Assembly: GCA_031178625.1 (NCBI GenBank)
Contig: JAPSIR010000001.1
Location: forward strand, 1-64,000
Direction: 5' to 3'
Source of the DNA: Cellulomonas sp.
Lineage (GTDB): Bacteria; Actinomycetota; Actinomycetes; Actinomycetales; Cellulomonadaceae
Length of the DNA: 64,000 nt
Shown here: piece by piece, positions 8,792-19,695 of the stretch
Numbering within the stretch: the stretch's first letter is position 1
How the letters are laid out: each line of letters begins with the position of its first letter
Notes under the pieces: model-generated
The model's database searches: none
Told to the model about the DNA's origin: nothing
The model's input: the letters and a program-made list of their open reading frames with translations, nothing else
Translations under genes and position numbers: made by a program

Positions 8792-9943
8792 CTAGGACCC
8801 GGACGCGCCGCGCGCGAGCACCGCCGCACGGGCGTACTCCGCCTCGGCGGCAGCCAGCACGTCGTCCCACGCGAACGCCGGCCGCACCGCGCGGGTGTGC
8901 GCGCGCATCCGGCGCAGCAGCGACCGGTCCTGCGCGAGCAGGACGACGGCCTCCGCCATCTCCGCGTCGTCGGCGACGAGGAACCCGTCGCGCCCGTCGG
9001 TGACGAACTCCGCCACGCCCGTGCCGCGGTGCGCGAGCACCACGAGCCCGGCCGTGCGGGCCTCGAGCGCGGCGATGCCGAACGCCTCCAGCCGTGCCGG
9101 GGCGAGGAAGACGTCCGCGTCGGCGTAGGCCGCGCGGACCTCGTCGCGCGGGAGCCGTCCGCGCAGCTCGACGACGTCGTCGAGCCCCAGGGCGCGCACC
9201 CGCGCGGTGAGCGGGTCGCGCAGGGGGCCGTCGCCCACGACCATCAGGTGCAGCGCCCCCGGCGGCAGGCGCCGCGCCGCGGCGCCCACCACCTCGACGA
9301 GCGGTACCGCGCGCTTGCGGGGGGCGAGCCGCATGGTCGCGACGAGCCGGAGCGGTCCCCCGCCCTCCCCGCCGTCCCCGCCGTCGGGGGTCGGGGCCCA
9401 GCGGTCCGCGTCGATGCCGTTCGGCACGACCGCGACGTCGACGCCGCCGAACAGCTCGCGCACCCGCTCGGCGGCGGCCGAGCTGACCGCGCTCAGCGCC
9501 GCGCGGGGCTGCGACCAGCGCGTGCGGGCGACGAGGTGCGCGGCCGGTGCGGCGACGCCGTCGAGCATGCAGTGCCACGTGACGGCCGTGGGCAGCCCCG
9601 CGGTGACGGCGAGCCGGGCGCCGTCGAACGCGAAGGGCGAGAGCACGCCCGCGTGCACGTGCACCGCGTCCGGCCGGACGGCCGCGAACGCGTCGCGCAG
9701 CAGGCGCGGGCCGGCGACGGGGTTGACGGGCAGGTCGAACGGCAGGCGCGCACCGAGGCGGTGCACGTGCACGCCGTCCTCGACGTCCACGACGCCCGCC
9801 CGCTCCCCGCCCTCGCCCAGGGTCGCGGTGAGCACGTGCACCTCGTGCCCCGCCGCGGCCTGGTGCCGGGCGAGGTCGCCGACCTGCGTCTCGATACCGC
9901 CCGTGCGGGGCGCGAAGCAGTCGGAGACGTGGACGACGCGCAC
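8792..9943 (-). CDS. Glycosyltransferase family 4 (GT-B) protein
   Basis: MRVVHVSDCFAPRTGGIETQVGDLARHQAAAGHEVHVLTA; LVATMRLAPRKR; VFLAPARLEAFGIAALEARTAGLVVLAHRGTGVAEFV. Confidence 0.9.
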   Translation of the reverse strand: MRVVHVSDCFAPRTGGIETQVGDLARHQAAAGHEVHVLTATLGEGGERAGVVDVEDGVHVHRLGARLPFDLPVNPVAGPRLLRDAFAAVRPDAVHVHAGVLSPFAFDGARLAVTAGLPTAVTWHCMLDGVAAPAAHLVARTRWSQPRAALSAVSSAAAERVRELFGGVDVAVVPNGIDADRWAPTPDGGDGGEGGGPLRLVATMRLAPRKRAVPLVEVVGAAARRLPPGALHLMVVGDGPLRDPLTARVRALGLDDVVELRGRLPRDEVRAAYADADVFLAPARLEAFGIAALEARTAGLVVLAHRGTGVAEFVTDGRDGFLVADDAEMAEAVVLLAQDRSLLRRMRAHTRAVRPAFAWDDVLAAAEAEYARAAVLARGASGS

Positions 9944-9944
9944 G

Positions 9945-10397
9945 TCAGGCGGTGGGCGCCGCGCCGGCCGCCGCGCCGGCCGCCTGGTCGATGCGCGCCT
10001 GCGCCTGCGCGTGCACGCGGCGCTCGAGCACGAACGACATCACGGGCACGACGCCCGCGAGCGCCATCGTGACCAGGCGCCCGAGCCGCCACCGCAGGGT
10101 CGACCACAGGTCGAACACCGTGACGAGGTACACGACGTACACCCAGCCGTGCACCATCGCGATGATGCGCGCGGCCTCCGAGCGCGGGTCGCCCTCGACG
10201 TTGAAGCCCGGCACCTGCAGCACGTACTTCAGCACCATCTCGACGCACAGCAGCAGGAGCATGGCGCCGGTCAGCCACGCCATCGCGCGGTAGCGCCGCA
10301 GGGACCCCGTCGCCTTGCGCACCCAGGTGGCGGTGGCCGCGGACGAGGCGGCTCCCGGGGCGGTGCCGGCGGTCGTGGGGTCGGGCTGGGTGGTCAC
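9945..10397 (-). CDS. DUF3817-type integral membrane protein
   Basis: LRRYRAMAWLTGAMLLLLCVEMVLKY...IIAMVHGWVYVVYLVTVFDLWSTLRW. Confidence 0.8.
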   Translation of the reverse strand: MTTQPDPTTAGTAPGAASSAATATWVRKATGSLRRYRAMAWLTGAMLLLLCVEMVLKYVLQVPGFNVEGDPRSEAARIIAMVHGWVYVVYLVTVFDLWSTLRWRLGRLVTMALAGVVPVMSFVLERRVHAQAQARIDQAAGAAAGAAPTA

Positions 10398-10435
10398 GTC
10401 GTCCTCTCGTCGGTCCGGCGGGGTCGGGCGGGAGG

Positions 10436-12022
10436 TCACTCCCACTCGATGGTGCCCGGCGGCTTGCTCGTGACGTCGAGGACGACCCGGTTGACCTCGG
10501 GCACCTCGTTGGTGATGCGCGTGGAGATGACCTGCAGCACGTCGTACGGCAGGCGCGTCCAGTCGGCCGTCATGGCGTCCTCGGACGAGACAGGCCGCAG
10601 CACGATCGGGTGGCCGTAGGTGCGGCCGTCACCCTGGACGCCGACCGAGCGGACGTCGGCGAGCAGCACGACCGGGCACTGCCAGATCTCGCGGTCCAGG
10701 CCGGCGCGCGTCAGCTCCTCGCGGGCGATCGCGTCCGCGGCGCGCAGCGTCTCCAGCCGCTCGGCGGTCACGGCGCCGACGATGCGGATGCCGAGGCCCG
10801 GGCCGGGGAAGGGCTGGCGCCACACGATGGACTCCGGCACGCCCAGCTCGAGGCCCACCGCGCGGACCTCGTCCTTGAACAGGGTGCGCAGCGGCTCGAC
10901 CAGCTGGAACTGCAGGTCGTCGGGCAGCCCGCCGACGTTGTGGTGCGACTTGATGTTGGCGGCGCCCTCGCCGCCGCCCGACTCCACGACGTCCGGGTAG
11001 AGGGTGCCCTGCACGAGGAACTCGACGGAGTCGCCGTGCGCACCGGCGTCCTCGACCACCTCGCGCGCGGCGTCCTCGAACACGCGGATGAACTCGCGCC
11101 CGATGATCTTGCGCTTGGTCTCCGGGTCGCTCACGCCGTGCAGCGCGTGCAGGAACCGCTCCCGGGCGTCGACGACCTTGAGCCGCACGCCCGTCGCGGC
11201 GACGAAGTCCTGCTCGACCTGCTCCGCCTCGCCCGAGCGCAGCAGCCCGTGGTCGACGAACACGCAGGTCAGCTGGTCGCCGACGGCGCGCTGCACCAGC
11301 GCCGCGGCGACGGACGAGTCGACGCCGCCGGACAGGCCGCAGATCACGCGGGCGTCCCCGACCTGCGCGCGGATGCGCTCGACCTGCTCGGCGATGACGT
11401 TGCCGGGGTTCCAGTCGGGCGCGAGGCCGGCGCCGCGGTAGAGGAAGTTCTCGAGCGCCTTCTGCCCCAGCGGGGAGTGCTTCACCTCGGGGTGCCACTG
11501 CACCCCGTAGAGCCGCCGCTCGCGGTCCTCGAACGCCGCGACCGGGCTGCCGGCGGACGTCGCGAGCACCTCGAACCCGGGCGGGGCCGCGTGCACCGCG
11601 TCGCCGTGGCTCATCCACACCGTCTGCTGCTCCGGGCTGCCGTCGAGCACCGTGCCGGCGTCGGTCACCTCGACGGCCGTGCCGCCGTACTCGCGCTGAC
11701 CGGTCTGCGCGACCGTGCCGCCGAGCGCCTGGGCCATCGCCTGGAAGCCGTAGCAGATGCCGAGGACCGGCACGCCGGCCTCGAACAGGTCCGGCCCGAC
11801 GAACGGGGCGCCCGCCGCGTACACCGAGGACGGGCCGCCGGACAGGATGATCGCCGCCGGGTCCTTGGCGAGCAGGTCCTCGACCGACGCCGTGTGCGGC
11901 ACGATCTCGGAGTACACGTTCGCCTCGCGCACCCGCCGCGCGATCAGCTGCGCGTACTGGGCGCCGAAGTCGACGACCAGGACGGGGCGGTGGGTGGTGG
12001 CGGGCTCGGGGGGCTGCGTCAC
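10436..12022 (-). CDS. guaA: GMP synthase (glutamine-hydrolysing)
   Basis: [83 protein letters not shown]-terminal [18 protein letters not shown]. Confidence 0.97.
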   Translation of the reverse strand: MTQPPEPATTHRPVLVVDFGAQYAQLIARRVREANVYSEIVPHTASVEDLLAKDPAAIILSGGPSSVYAAGAPFVGPDLFEAGVPVLGICYGFQAMAQALGGTVAQTGQREYGGTAVEVTDAGTVLDGSPEQQTVWMSHGDAVHAAPPGFEVLATSAGSPVAAFEDRERRLYGVQWHPEVKHSPLGQKALENFLYRGAGLAPDWNPGNVIAEQVERIRAQVGDARVICGLSGGVDSSVAAALVQRAVGDQLTCVFVDHGLLRSGEAEQVEQDFVAATGVRLKVVDARERFLHALHGVSDPETKRKIIGREFIRVFEDAAREVVEDAGAHGDSVEFLVQGTLYPDVVESGGGEGAANIKSHHNVGGLPDDLQFQLVEPLRTLFKDEVRAVGLELGVPESIVWRQPFPGPGLGIRIVGAVTAERLETLRAADAIAREELTRAGLDREIWQCPVVLLADVRSVGVQGDGRTYGHPIVLRPVSSEDAMTADWTRLPYDVLQVISTRITNEVPEVNRVVLDVTSKPPGTIEWE

Positions 12023-12142
12023 GACCCACAGCCTAGTTGCGGCCGGGAGCCGTCCCCGCACCGGCCCGGGAGAGGATCCTGCGGAACGGTCCCGGGAAAA
12101 GGTGTTCCGGGTCTGTCGGTCCCCGCACGTAACGTGAGGCCG

Positions 12143-14005
12143 GTGCGCTCCCTGCCCCTCGCCGACCCCGGCACCCCGCCCCTGCGCGGCCCCGTCACGT
12201 ACCTGTGGTGGATCGCCCGCCGGCAGTGGGGCATCCTCCTCGCCGCCGTCCTCTGCGGCGTCGTGCTGTTCGCCTGCCAGGCGTTCCTGCCCTACCTGAC
12301 CGGCCAGGCCATCGACGACGGCCTCGACAACGGCTTCGGCCCCGGGCTGTTCCGGGCCACCGGCCTCGTGCTCGTGCTCGGCCTCGTCAGCGCGCTCGCC
12401 GGGGCGGTCGGCCACCGGTACGACGTGCAGAACTGGCTGCGCGCCGCCTTCAGGACGTCGCAGCTCGTGGGTCGCACGGCCGCGCGCTCGGGCGCCGCGA
12501 TCACCGCGGAGCTGCCGACCGGCGAGGTCGTGTCCGCGGTGGCCAACGACGCGCTGCGCGTCGGGGAGGTCTACGCGACGCTCGCGCGGTTCGTCGGCTC
12601 GCTCGTGGCCTACGCGGCCGTCGCCGTGCTCATGCTGCAGGTCTCCGTGCCCCTGGGTGTCATCGTGCTCGTCGGCCTGCCGACCGTCGCCGCCGTGCTC
12701 GGCCTGCTCGTCAAGCCGCTGCAGCGGCGCCAGGCCGCGCAGCGCGAGGCGTCGGGACGGCTGACGACGCTCGGCGCCGACACGGTGTCCGGCCTGCGCA
12801 TCCTGCGCGGCATCGGCGGCGAGCAGGTGTTCACGGGCCGCTACCGCACCCAGTCGCAGCTCGTGCGGCGCCGCGGCGAGGAGGTCGCGGTCACGCAGTC
12901 GTGGCTGGACGCGCTGCAGGTGCTGCTGCCCGGCCTGTTCGTCGTCGCGCTCGTGTGGGTGGGCGCCCACATGGCGCTCGAGGGCACCATCACGCCGGGC
13001 GAGCTCGTCACCACCTACGGGTACGCGGCGTTCCTGGCGTGGCCGGTGCAGAACGCCACGATGATGCTGCAGGCGACCACGCGCGCGGTCGTCGCGTCGC
13101 GCAAGGTGCTCGCCGTGCTGCGGGTCGTGCCCGCGACCGGCGCGCGTCCCTCGACCGCGACGCCGCCGCCGCCGGGCTCGACGCTGGTCGACGAGGTCAG
13201 CGGCGTGACGCTCGAGCCGGGACGCGTGGTGGCGCTCGTGAGCGCCGACCCCGACGAGTCCGCGGCCATCGCGACGCGCCTCGGCCGGTTCGACGACGAG
13301 GCGGAGGCCGCCACGCCCGTGCGCCTCGGCGGCGTCCTGCTGGCCGACCTGCCCCGCGACGCCGTGCGCGAGCGGGTCGTGGTCGCCGAGGCCATGCCGC
13401 ACCTGTTCTCCGGGCCGCTCGCCCACGAGCTCGACGTGCGCGGCGCCGCCACGCGCGACGACGTGCTGCACGCGGTGTCGCTGGCCGACGCGCAGGACGT
13501 GCTCGACTCCGTGCCCGACGGCATCGAGGGCGAGCTGCCGGAGAAGGGCCGCTCGCTGTCCGGCGGGCAGCGCCAGCGGGTCGCGCTGGCGCGGGCCCTG
13601 CTCACGGAGGCGGAGATCCTCGTGCTCGTCGAGCCGACGAGCGCGGTGGACGCGCACACCGAGGCGCGCATCGCGGCCCGGCTCGCCGACGCGCGCCGCG
13701 GCCGGGCGACTCTCGTCGTGACCGCGAGCCCGCTCGTGCTCGACCACGTGGACGAGGTCCAGCTGGTGCGCGACGGCGTGCTCGTCGCGCGCGGCACGCA
13801 CGCCGGGCTGCTGGACGGCGCGGCCGGCCCGGGCGTCGCGGCGGAGTACCGCCGCGTGGTGGGCCGGCGGATGGACGAGGACACGAGCGTCGAGCAGGCG
13901 TACGAGGGTGCGGACGCCGACGCGCTGCCGGCTCCCGCGCTCGCCGCGCAGGGCCCCGCCGGCACGTGCGGCGGGGACGACCAGACCGGTGGAGGTGAGG
14001 CATGA
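12143..14005 (+). CDS. ABC exporter half-transporter (TMD-NBD) with degenerate Walker A
   Basis: ABC type-1 TMD followed by an NBD with [16 protein letters not shown] and [10 protein letters not shown], but [13 protein letters not shown] in place of Walker A. Confidence 0.88.
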   Translation: MRSLPLADPGTPPLRGPVTYLWWIARRQWGILLAAVLCGVVLFACQAFLPYLTGQAIDDGLDNGFGPGLFRATGLVLVLGLVSALAGAVGHRYDVQNWLRAAFRTSQLVGRTAARSGAAITAELPTGEVVSAVANDALRVGEVYATLARFVGSLVAYAAVAVLMLQVSVPLGVIVLVGLPTVAAVLGLLVKPLQRRQAAQREASGRLTTLGADTVSGLRILRGIGGEQVFTGRYRTQSQLVRRRGEEVAVTQSWLDALQVLLPGLFVVALVWVGAHMALEGTITPGELVTTYGYAAFLAWPVQNATMMLQATTRAVVASRKVLAVLRVVPATGARPSTATPPPPGSTLVDEVSGVTLEPGRVVALVSADPDESAAIATRLGRFDDEAEAATPVRLGGVLLADLPRDAVRERVVVAEAMPHLFSGPLAHELDVRGAATRDDVLHAVSLADAQDVLDSVPDGIEGELPEKGRSLSGGQRQRVALARALLTEAEILVLVEPTSAVDAHTEARIAARLADARRGRATLVVTASPLVLDHVDEVQLVRDGVLVARGTHAGLLDGAAGPGVAAEYRRVVGRRMDEDTSVEQAYEGADADALPAPALAAQGPAGTCGGDDQTGGGEA

Positions 14006-15762
14006 GCACGGCCACGACGCTGCCCGTCGCCGACGCGACGGTGGTGCGGCGGTACGCGGGCGGCCTGCTGCGCCGCAACCGCCGCCCGCTCGGGCGCATC
14101 GCGCTCCTGCACACGCTCGCGGCGGTCGCCGGCCTGGCCGGCCCGTGGCTGCTCGGCCGGCTGGTGGACGCGGTCACGACCGGCACGACGTCCCGGTACG
14201 TCGACACCCTCGTCGCGGTCGGGGTCGTCGCCGTGCTGCTGCAGACCGGGCTCATCCGGTACGCGCAGCGCGCGTCGATGCTGTTCGGCGAGGAGGTCTT
14301 CGCGCAGCTGCGCGAGGAGTTCGTCGAGACCGTGACGGCGCTGCCGCTGTCGACCGTCGAGCGCGCCGGCACGGGGGACCTCGTCGCGCGCACCACGAAC
14401 GACGTCAACAAGCTCCAGCACGCCGTGCGGTTCGGCGTGCCGCGCGTCATCGTCGCCGTGGTCACGATCGCGCTGACGGTGACGGCGTCCGTCGTCCTGT
14501 CGCCGCTCGTCTCGCTCGGGCTCTTCGTCGGTGTGCCGACGATGGTCCTGACGGTCCGCTGGTACCTGCGGCGCGCGACGCCCGCGTACGTGCGCGAGGC
14601 GGCCACCTACGCCGTGCTCAACGGCACGATCACCGAGACGGTCGAGGGAGCCCGCACCGTCGACGCGCTCGGGCTCGCCGGGCGGCGCGAGCGCCGCATC
14701 GACGCGGACCTGGCGGACGCGTTCGCCGCCGAGAAGGTCACGCTCAGGCTGCGCACGGTGCTGTTCCCGTCCATCGACCTCGCGTTCGTGCTCGCGCCCG
14801 TCGCGGTGCTGCTCTGGGGCGGCTGGCTCGCGGCCGACGGGCAGGTCACGCTCGGGGTGGTCACCACGATCGTGCTGTACGCGTACCAGATGTCCGGCCC
14901 GGTGTGGGAGCTCATCTTCTGGGTCGACGAGATCCAGGTCGCGGCCACCGCGCTCGCCCGGATCGTCGGCGTGCAGCTCGTCGCGCCCGACCGCGAGGCC
15001 ACGGGGGCGACGGCCGCCGACGAGCGGATCGCCACGCGCGGGCTGCGCTACGCGTACCGCGAGGGGCACGACGTCCTGCACGGCATCGACCTCGACCTCG
15101 CACCCGGCGAGCGGCTCGCGGTGGTCGGCCCGTCGGGCGCCGGCAAGTCCACGCTCGGGCGGATGATCGCCGGCATCCACCCGCCCACCGGCGGCACGGC
15201 GACCGTGGGCGGGGTGCCGCTCGTCGACCTGCCCCTCGACGACCTGCGCGGCCACGTCGCGCTCGTCACGCAGGAGCACCACGTGTTCGTCGGGACGCTC
15301 GCCGACAACCTCCGCCTCGCGCGGGTCGGCGCCGACGACGCCGAGCTCGAGCGGGCGCTGCGCGCCGTCGACGCGTGGGACTGGGTGCAGGCGCTCCCCG
15401 AGGGGCTGGCCACGGAGGTCGGCTCGGGCGGGGCGCCGCTCACCCCGGCGCAGGCGCAGCAGGTCGCGCTCGCGCGGCTGGTGCTGCTCGACCCGCACAC
15501 CCTGGTGCTCGACGAGGCGACGTCGCTGCTCGACCCGAGGGCCGCGCGGCACCTCGAGCGGTCGCTGTCGGCAGTGCTCGCCGGGCGGACCGTCGTCGCG
15601 ATCGCGCACCGGCTGCACACCGCGCACGACGCCGACCGCGTGGCGGTCGTCGACGGCGGGCGGATCAGCGAGATCGGCCCGCACGAGGAGCTCGTCGCCG
15701 CGGGCGGCGAGTACGCGGCGCTGTGGCACTCCTGGCAGCACGAGTCGTCGGACCGGGCCTGA
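14002..15762 (+). CDS. ABC exporter half-transporter (TMD-NBD) with degenerate signature motif
   Basis: GPSGAGKST Walker [26 protein letters not shown]; signature replaced by LTPAQAQQ; 4-nt overlap with the preceding gene. Confidence 0.92.
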   Translation: MSTATTLPVADATVVRRYAGGLLRRNRRPLGRIALLHTLAAVAGLAGPWLLGRLVDAVTTGTTSRYVDTLVAVGVVAVLLQTGLIRYAQRASMLFGEEVFAQLREEFVETVTALPLSTVERAGTGDLVARTTNDVNKLQHAVRFGVPRVIVAVVTIALTVTASVVLSPLVSLGLFVGVPTMVLTVRWYLRRATPAYVREAATYAVLNGTITETVEGARTVDALGLAGRRERRIDADLADAFAAEKVTLRLRTVLFPSIDLAFVLAPVAVLLWGGWLAADGQVTLGVVTTIVLYAYQMSGPVWELIFWVDEIQVAATALARIVGVQLVAPDREATGATAADERIATRGLRYAYREGHDVLHGIDLDLAPGERLAVVGPSGAGKSTLGRMIAGIHPPTGGTATVGGVPLVDLPLDDLRGHVALVTQEHHVFVGTLADNLRLARVGADDAELERALRAVDAWDWVQALPEGLATEVGSGGAPLTPAQAQQVALARLVLLDPHTLVLDEATSLLDPRAARHLERSLSAVLAGRTVVAIAHRLHTAHDADRVAVVDGGRISEIGPHEELVAAGGEYAALWHSWQHESSDRA

Positions 15763-15811
15763 CCGGACGTCGGCTCGACCACCGGGACGGCCGCCGGCGC
15801 GACACGCACCC

Positions 15812-16798
15812 TCAGCGCGTGGCGCCGGCGACCTCCTGCGACGGCCTGCCCCGCGCGGCGCCGGCGGCGGACCGGCCGTCGTCGCTGTCCTCGGCGGTGT
15901 CGTCGTCGGCGCCGTCACCGGTGTCGTCGTCAGGGCCGGCGTCGGTGCCGTCTCCCGCACCGCCGGCCCCGTCCGCGCCCTCGTCGCCGGGGATCGGCGG
16001 GCGCCCCGCCGCCTCGTCCCGCACGAGCCGCCACCACAGGCCGACCGCGAACAGGCCGAAGATCCACCACTGCGCGGCGTAGGCCAGGTTCTGGATGTTG
16101 AGCCCGGTGCCGGCGCGGGTGGGCGGGTCCAGCAGCTCGAGGTCGGCGGGGTCGGCCGGCTCGACCGACGCGACGACGAGGTACCCGGTGTAGACGGGGG
16201 CGTCCCAGACGTGCACGAGCTGGGCCGGGCTGATGGCGTCGGTGCGTCCGCCGACCACGGCCGCGCCCGCCTCCTCGCCGCCCTGCAGCCAGCCGACGAC
16301 CGTGACGGGACCGGCGGGCAGGTCCGGGACCGGGTCCGCGCCCGGCGTCCAGCCGCGGACCACGGGCAGCAGGGCCCCACCCCCGTCCGCGCCCGGGTCC
16401 CCCGCGCCCGGCTCCCGCGCGTGCGGCTCCCCAGCGTCGGCCGCGTCGACGCGCAGCGGCGTCAGCACGAGCGCGCCCTCGGTCGTGCCGTCGTGCGCGC
16501 GCCCCTCGACGAGCAGGGTGCCGGGTTCCCACGTGCCCGTGGCCACGACCTTGCGGGCGACCATCTCGCCCGTCACGGACGCGCCCGGCACGAGGACGTC
16601 GTCGAGCGGCACCGGGCGGGCGGCGGCGATCTCGGCGGCGCGGCGCTCCTCCGCGGCGGCCCCGCGGACCTCGGCGCGCTCCAGCTGCCACGCGCCCAGC
16701 CGTCCGCACACGGCCGCCGCCGCGAGCAGCAGCACCAGCAGGCCGAGCATGCGCGGGCGCACGGCGGCGCGCCACACGGAGGTCGGTGCGTCGGCCAC
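15812..16798 (-). CDS. SURF1-family cytochrome oxidase biogenesis protein
   Basis: LGAWQLERAEVR, VVATGTWEPGTLLVEGRAHDGTTEGALVLTPLR, LNIQNLAYAAQWWIFGLFAVGLWWRLVRDE. Confidence 0.9.
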   Translation of the reverse strand: MADAPTSVWRAAVRPRMLGLLVLLLAAAAVCGRLGAWQLERAEVRGAAAEERRAAEIAAARPVPLDDVLVPGASVTGEMVARKVVATGTWEPGTLLVEGRAHDGTTEGALVLTPLRVDAADAGEPHAREPGAGDPGADGGGALLPVVRGWTPGADPVPDLPAGPVTVVGWLQGGEEAGAAVVGGRTDAISPAQLVHVWDAPVYTGYLVVASVEPADPADLELLDPPTRAGTGLNIQNLAYAAQWWIFGLFAVGLWWRLVRDEAAGRPPIPGDEGADGAGGAGDGTDAGPDDDTGDGADDDTAEDSDDGRSAAGAARGRPSQEVAGATR

Positions 16799-17040
16799 AC
16801 CTCACGGTAACCCGCGGCGGACGGCATCCCGAGCGCCCCGGACCACCCGCAGCCCCGCCGCGGTCGCGCGTTCACCCGACAGTCGCCGACGGCGCGCTGC
16901 GGGCCCGTCGGACCTGCGGTTGTATGGCATGTGGCCAGGAGCACACCGGCTCTGGGCCGGACGTCCCACCCCCCGTCCAGCCCGCACGGAAGGCTGGATG
17001 AGCAGGGACGACGCCTCGATCCACGAGCACCGGAGGGGAC

Positions 17041-19596
17041 ATGAGCACGAGCACCGCCAGGGACCCGCAGAGCACCACGGAGTCAGCCGCGCCGATCGCC
17101 GCCGGGGACTTCGCCGCCGCGGAGGCCCGGTCGGCGTGGCGCACGGGCACGGGCGCCCTCGACGACGCGACACTCGAGCGCATCGACAAGTGGTGGCGGG
17201 CCGCCAACTACATGTCGGTGGGGCAGATCTACCTGCTCGACAACCCGCTCCTGCGCCGGCCGCTGGACCGCGACGACGTCAAGCCTCGCCTGCTCGGCCA
17301 CTGGGGCACGACGCCCGGCCTGAACTTCCTCTACGCGCACCTGAACCGCGCGATCGCCGAGCGTGAGCAGTCGACGATCTACGTCACCGGCCCCGGGCAC
17401 GGCGGTCCGGGCCTCGTCGCCAGCGCCTACCTCGACGGCACGTACTCGGAGGTCTACTCCGACGTGACCGAGGACGAGGAGGGCATGCGCCGGCTGTTCC
17501 GCCAGTTCTCGTTCCCGGGCGGCATCCCGAGCCACGTGGCCCCGGAGACCCCCGGGTCGATCCACGAGGGCGGCGAGCTCGGGTACGCGCTGAGCCACGC
17601 GTACGGCGCGGCGTTCGACAACCCGCACCTGCTGGTCGCGGCGGTCGTCGGCGACGGCGAGGCGGAGACGGGTCCGCTGGCCACGAGCTGGCACTCGAAC
17701 AAGTTCGTCAACCCGCGCCAGGACGGCGTCGTCCTGCCGATCCTGCACCTCAACGGCTTCAAGATCGCCAACCCGACGATCCTCGCGCGCATCAGCGACG
17801 ACGAGCTGCACGACCTCATGGTCGGCTACGGGCACGAGCCGTTCGTCTTCGTCGCGGGGTTCGACGACGAGGAGCCGCTGAGCGTCCACCGTCGGTTCGC
17901 GCAGCTGCTCGACGAGGTGCTCGACCGCATCGCCGCGATCAAGCAGCGCGCCGCCGAGGGTGACGAGTCCCGGCCGATGTGGCCGATGATCGTCTTCCGG
18001 ACCCCGAAGGGCTGGACGGGCCCGGACGAGATCGACGGCAAGAAGACCACGGGCTCGTGGCGGGCGCACCAGGTGCCGCTCGCCAGCGCGCGCGACACCC
18101 CCGAGCACCTCGCGGTCCTCGAGGACTGGCTGCGGTCGTACCGCCCGGAGGAGCTGTTCGACGCGACCGGGCGCATCGACGCCGACATCCGTGCGCTCGC
18201 CCCGTCCGGCGAGCTCCGGATGAGCGCGAACCCGCACACCAACGGCGGCCTGCTCATGCGCGACCTGCGCCTGCCGGACTTCCGCGAGTTCGCGCAGGAC
18301 GTGCCGCGCCCGGGCGCCACGTTCGCGGAGGCGCCCCGCGTGCTCGGCCAGTTCCTCACCGAGGTCGTGCGCCGCAACCCCGACAACTTCCGGATCTTCG
18401 GGCCGGACGAGACGGCGTCGAACCGCCTGCAGGCCGTGTACGACGCGACCGACAAGCAGTGGAACGCGCAGTTCGAGGGCCCCGACGTCGACGAGCACAT
18501 GGCACGCGTCGGCCGGGTCATGGAGATGCTGTCGGAGCACCAGTGCCAGGGCTGGCTCGAGGGGTACCTGCTCACGGGGCGGCACGGCCTGTTCACCAGC
18601 TACGAGGCGTTCATCCACATCGTCGACTCGATGGTGAACCAGCACGCGAAGTGGCTGAAGGTCACGAACGACATCCCGTGGCGCCGGCCGATCGCGAGCC
18701 TCAACTACCTGCTCTCGAGCCACGTGTGGCGCCAGGACCACAACGGCTTCAGCCACCAGGACCCCGGCTTCATCGACCACGTGGTCAACAAGAAGGCCGA
18801 GGTCGTGCGGGTGTACCTGCCGCCGGACGCGAACACGCTGCTGTCCACGTACGACCACTGCCTGCGCAGCCGGCAGTACGTCAACGTCGTCGTGGCCGGC
18901 AAGCAGCCCGCACCGAACTTCCTGACGATGGACGAGGCCGTCGCGCACTGCACGCGCGGCCTCGGCATCTGGGAGTGGGCCGGCAGCGAGGTGCCGGGCG
19001 AGGAGCCGGACGTCGTGCTCGCGGCGGCCGGCGACGTGCCGACGCTCGAGGTCCTCGCCGCGGCGGACATCCTCAAGCGGGAGCTGCCGCAGCTGAAGAT
19101 CCGCGTCGTCAACGTCGTGGACCTCATGCGGCTGCAGGACGACACCGAGCACCCGCACGGGCTGTCGCACCGCGAGTTCGACACGATCTTCACGGCCGAC
19201 CGCCCCATCGTGTTCGCGTACCACGGCTACCCGTGGCTGATCCACCGCCTCACGTACCGCCGCAACGGGCACAAGAACCTGCACGTGCGCGGGTACAAGG
19301 AGGAGGGCACGACCACGACGCCGTTCGACATGGTCATGCTCAACGACCTCGACCGGTACCACCTCGTCATCGACGTGATCGACCACGTGCACTGGCTGCG
19401 CTCGTCCTACGCCGGTCTGCGCCAGCGCATGGTCGACGCGCGCATCGCGGCCCGGCAGTACACGCGCGAGCACGGCGAGGACATCCCGGAGGTGCGTGAC
19501 TGGGTGTGGCCGGACGCCGGTGAGACGGGCACCGAGGTCGGTGGCCCGCAGGCGGACCGCGTGTCCGCCAGCGACACCGGCGGGGACAACGAGTAG
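17041..19596 (+). CDS. xfp: Phosphoketolase (xylulose-5-P/fructose-6-P)
   Basis: [87 protein letters not shown]. Confidence 0.97.
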   Translation: MSTSTARDPQSTTESAAPIAAGDFAAAEARSAWRTGTGALDDATLERIDKWWRAANYMSVGQIYLLDNPLLRRPLDRDDVKPRLLGHWGTTPGLNFLYAHLNRAIAEREQSTIYVTGPGHGGPGLVASAYLDGTYSEVYSDVTEDEEGMRRLFRQFSFPGGIPSHVAPETPGSIHEGGELGYALSHAYGAAFDNPHLLVAAVVGDGEAETGPLATSWHSNKFVNPRQDGVVLPILHLNGFKIANPTILARISDDELHDLMVGYGHEPFVFVAGFDDEEPLSVHRRFAQLLDEVLDRIAAIKQRAAEGDESRPMWPMIVFRTPKGWTGPDEIDGKKTTGSWRAHQVPLASARDTPEHLAVLEDWLRSYRPEELFDATGRIDADIRALAPSGELRMSANPHTNGGLLMRDLRLPDFREFAQDVPRPGATFAEAPRVLGQFLTEVVRRNPDNFRIFGPDETASNRLQAVYDATDKQWNAQFEGPDVDEHMARVGRVMEMLSEHQCQGWLEGYLLTGRHGLFTSYEAFIHIVDSMVNQHAKWLKVTNDIPWRRPIASLNYLLSSHVWRQDHNGFSHQDPGFIDHVVNKKAEVVRVYLPPDANTLLSTYDHCLRSRQYVNVVVAGKQPAPNFLTMDEAVAHCTRGLGIWEWAGSEVPGEEPDVVLAAAGDVPTLEVLAAADILKRELPQLKIRVVNVVDLMRLQDDTEHPHGLSHREFDTIFTADRPIVFAYHGYPWLIHRLTYRRNGHKNLHVRGYKEEGTTTTPFDMVMLNDLDRYHLVIDVIDHVHWLRSSYAGLRQRMVDARIAARQYTREHGEDIPEVRDWVWPDAGETGTEVGGPQADRVSASDTGGDNE

Positions 19597-19608
19597 CAGC
19601 ACGACGTC

Positions 19609-19644
19609 GGTGGGTGCGGCGGCCGGTCGGCCGCCGCACCCACC
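19609..19644. terminator. Strong intercistronic hairpin between xfp and pta
   Basis: GGTGGGTGCGGCGGCC-ggtc-GGCCGCCGCACCCACC, 16-bp perfect stem starting 13 nt after the xfp stop. Confidence 0.6.
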
Positions 19645-19695
19645 ACCCGTCCGCCGCCGGGGAGCGGCGGACGACCTCGGGAGGAAGAGCACGCA

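Noticed and set aside
12061-12110. CGGAAC...GTTCCG repeat upstream of the ABC exporter as an operator
   Set aside because: Short 6-bp arms with 16-nt spacer in GC-rich DNA; could be chance.
13015-16380. 1121-aa minus strand ORF antisense to the ABC exporter
   Set aside because: Overlaps two well-supported ABC genes; low-complexity composition.
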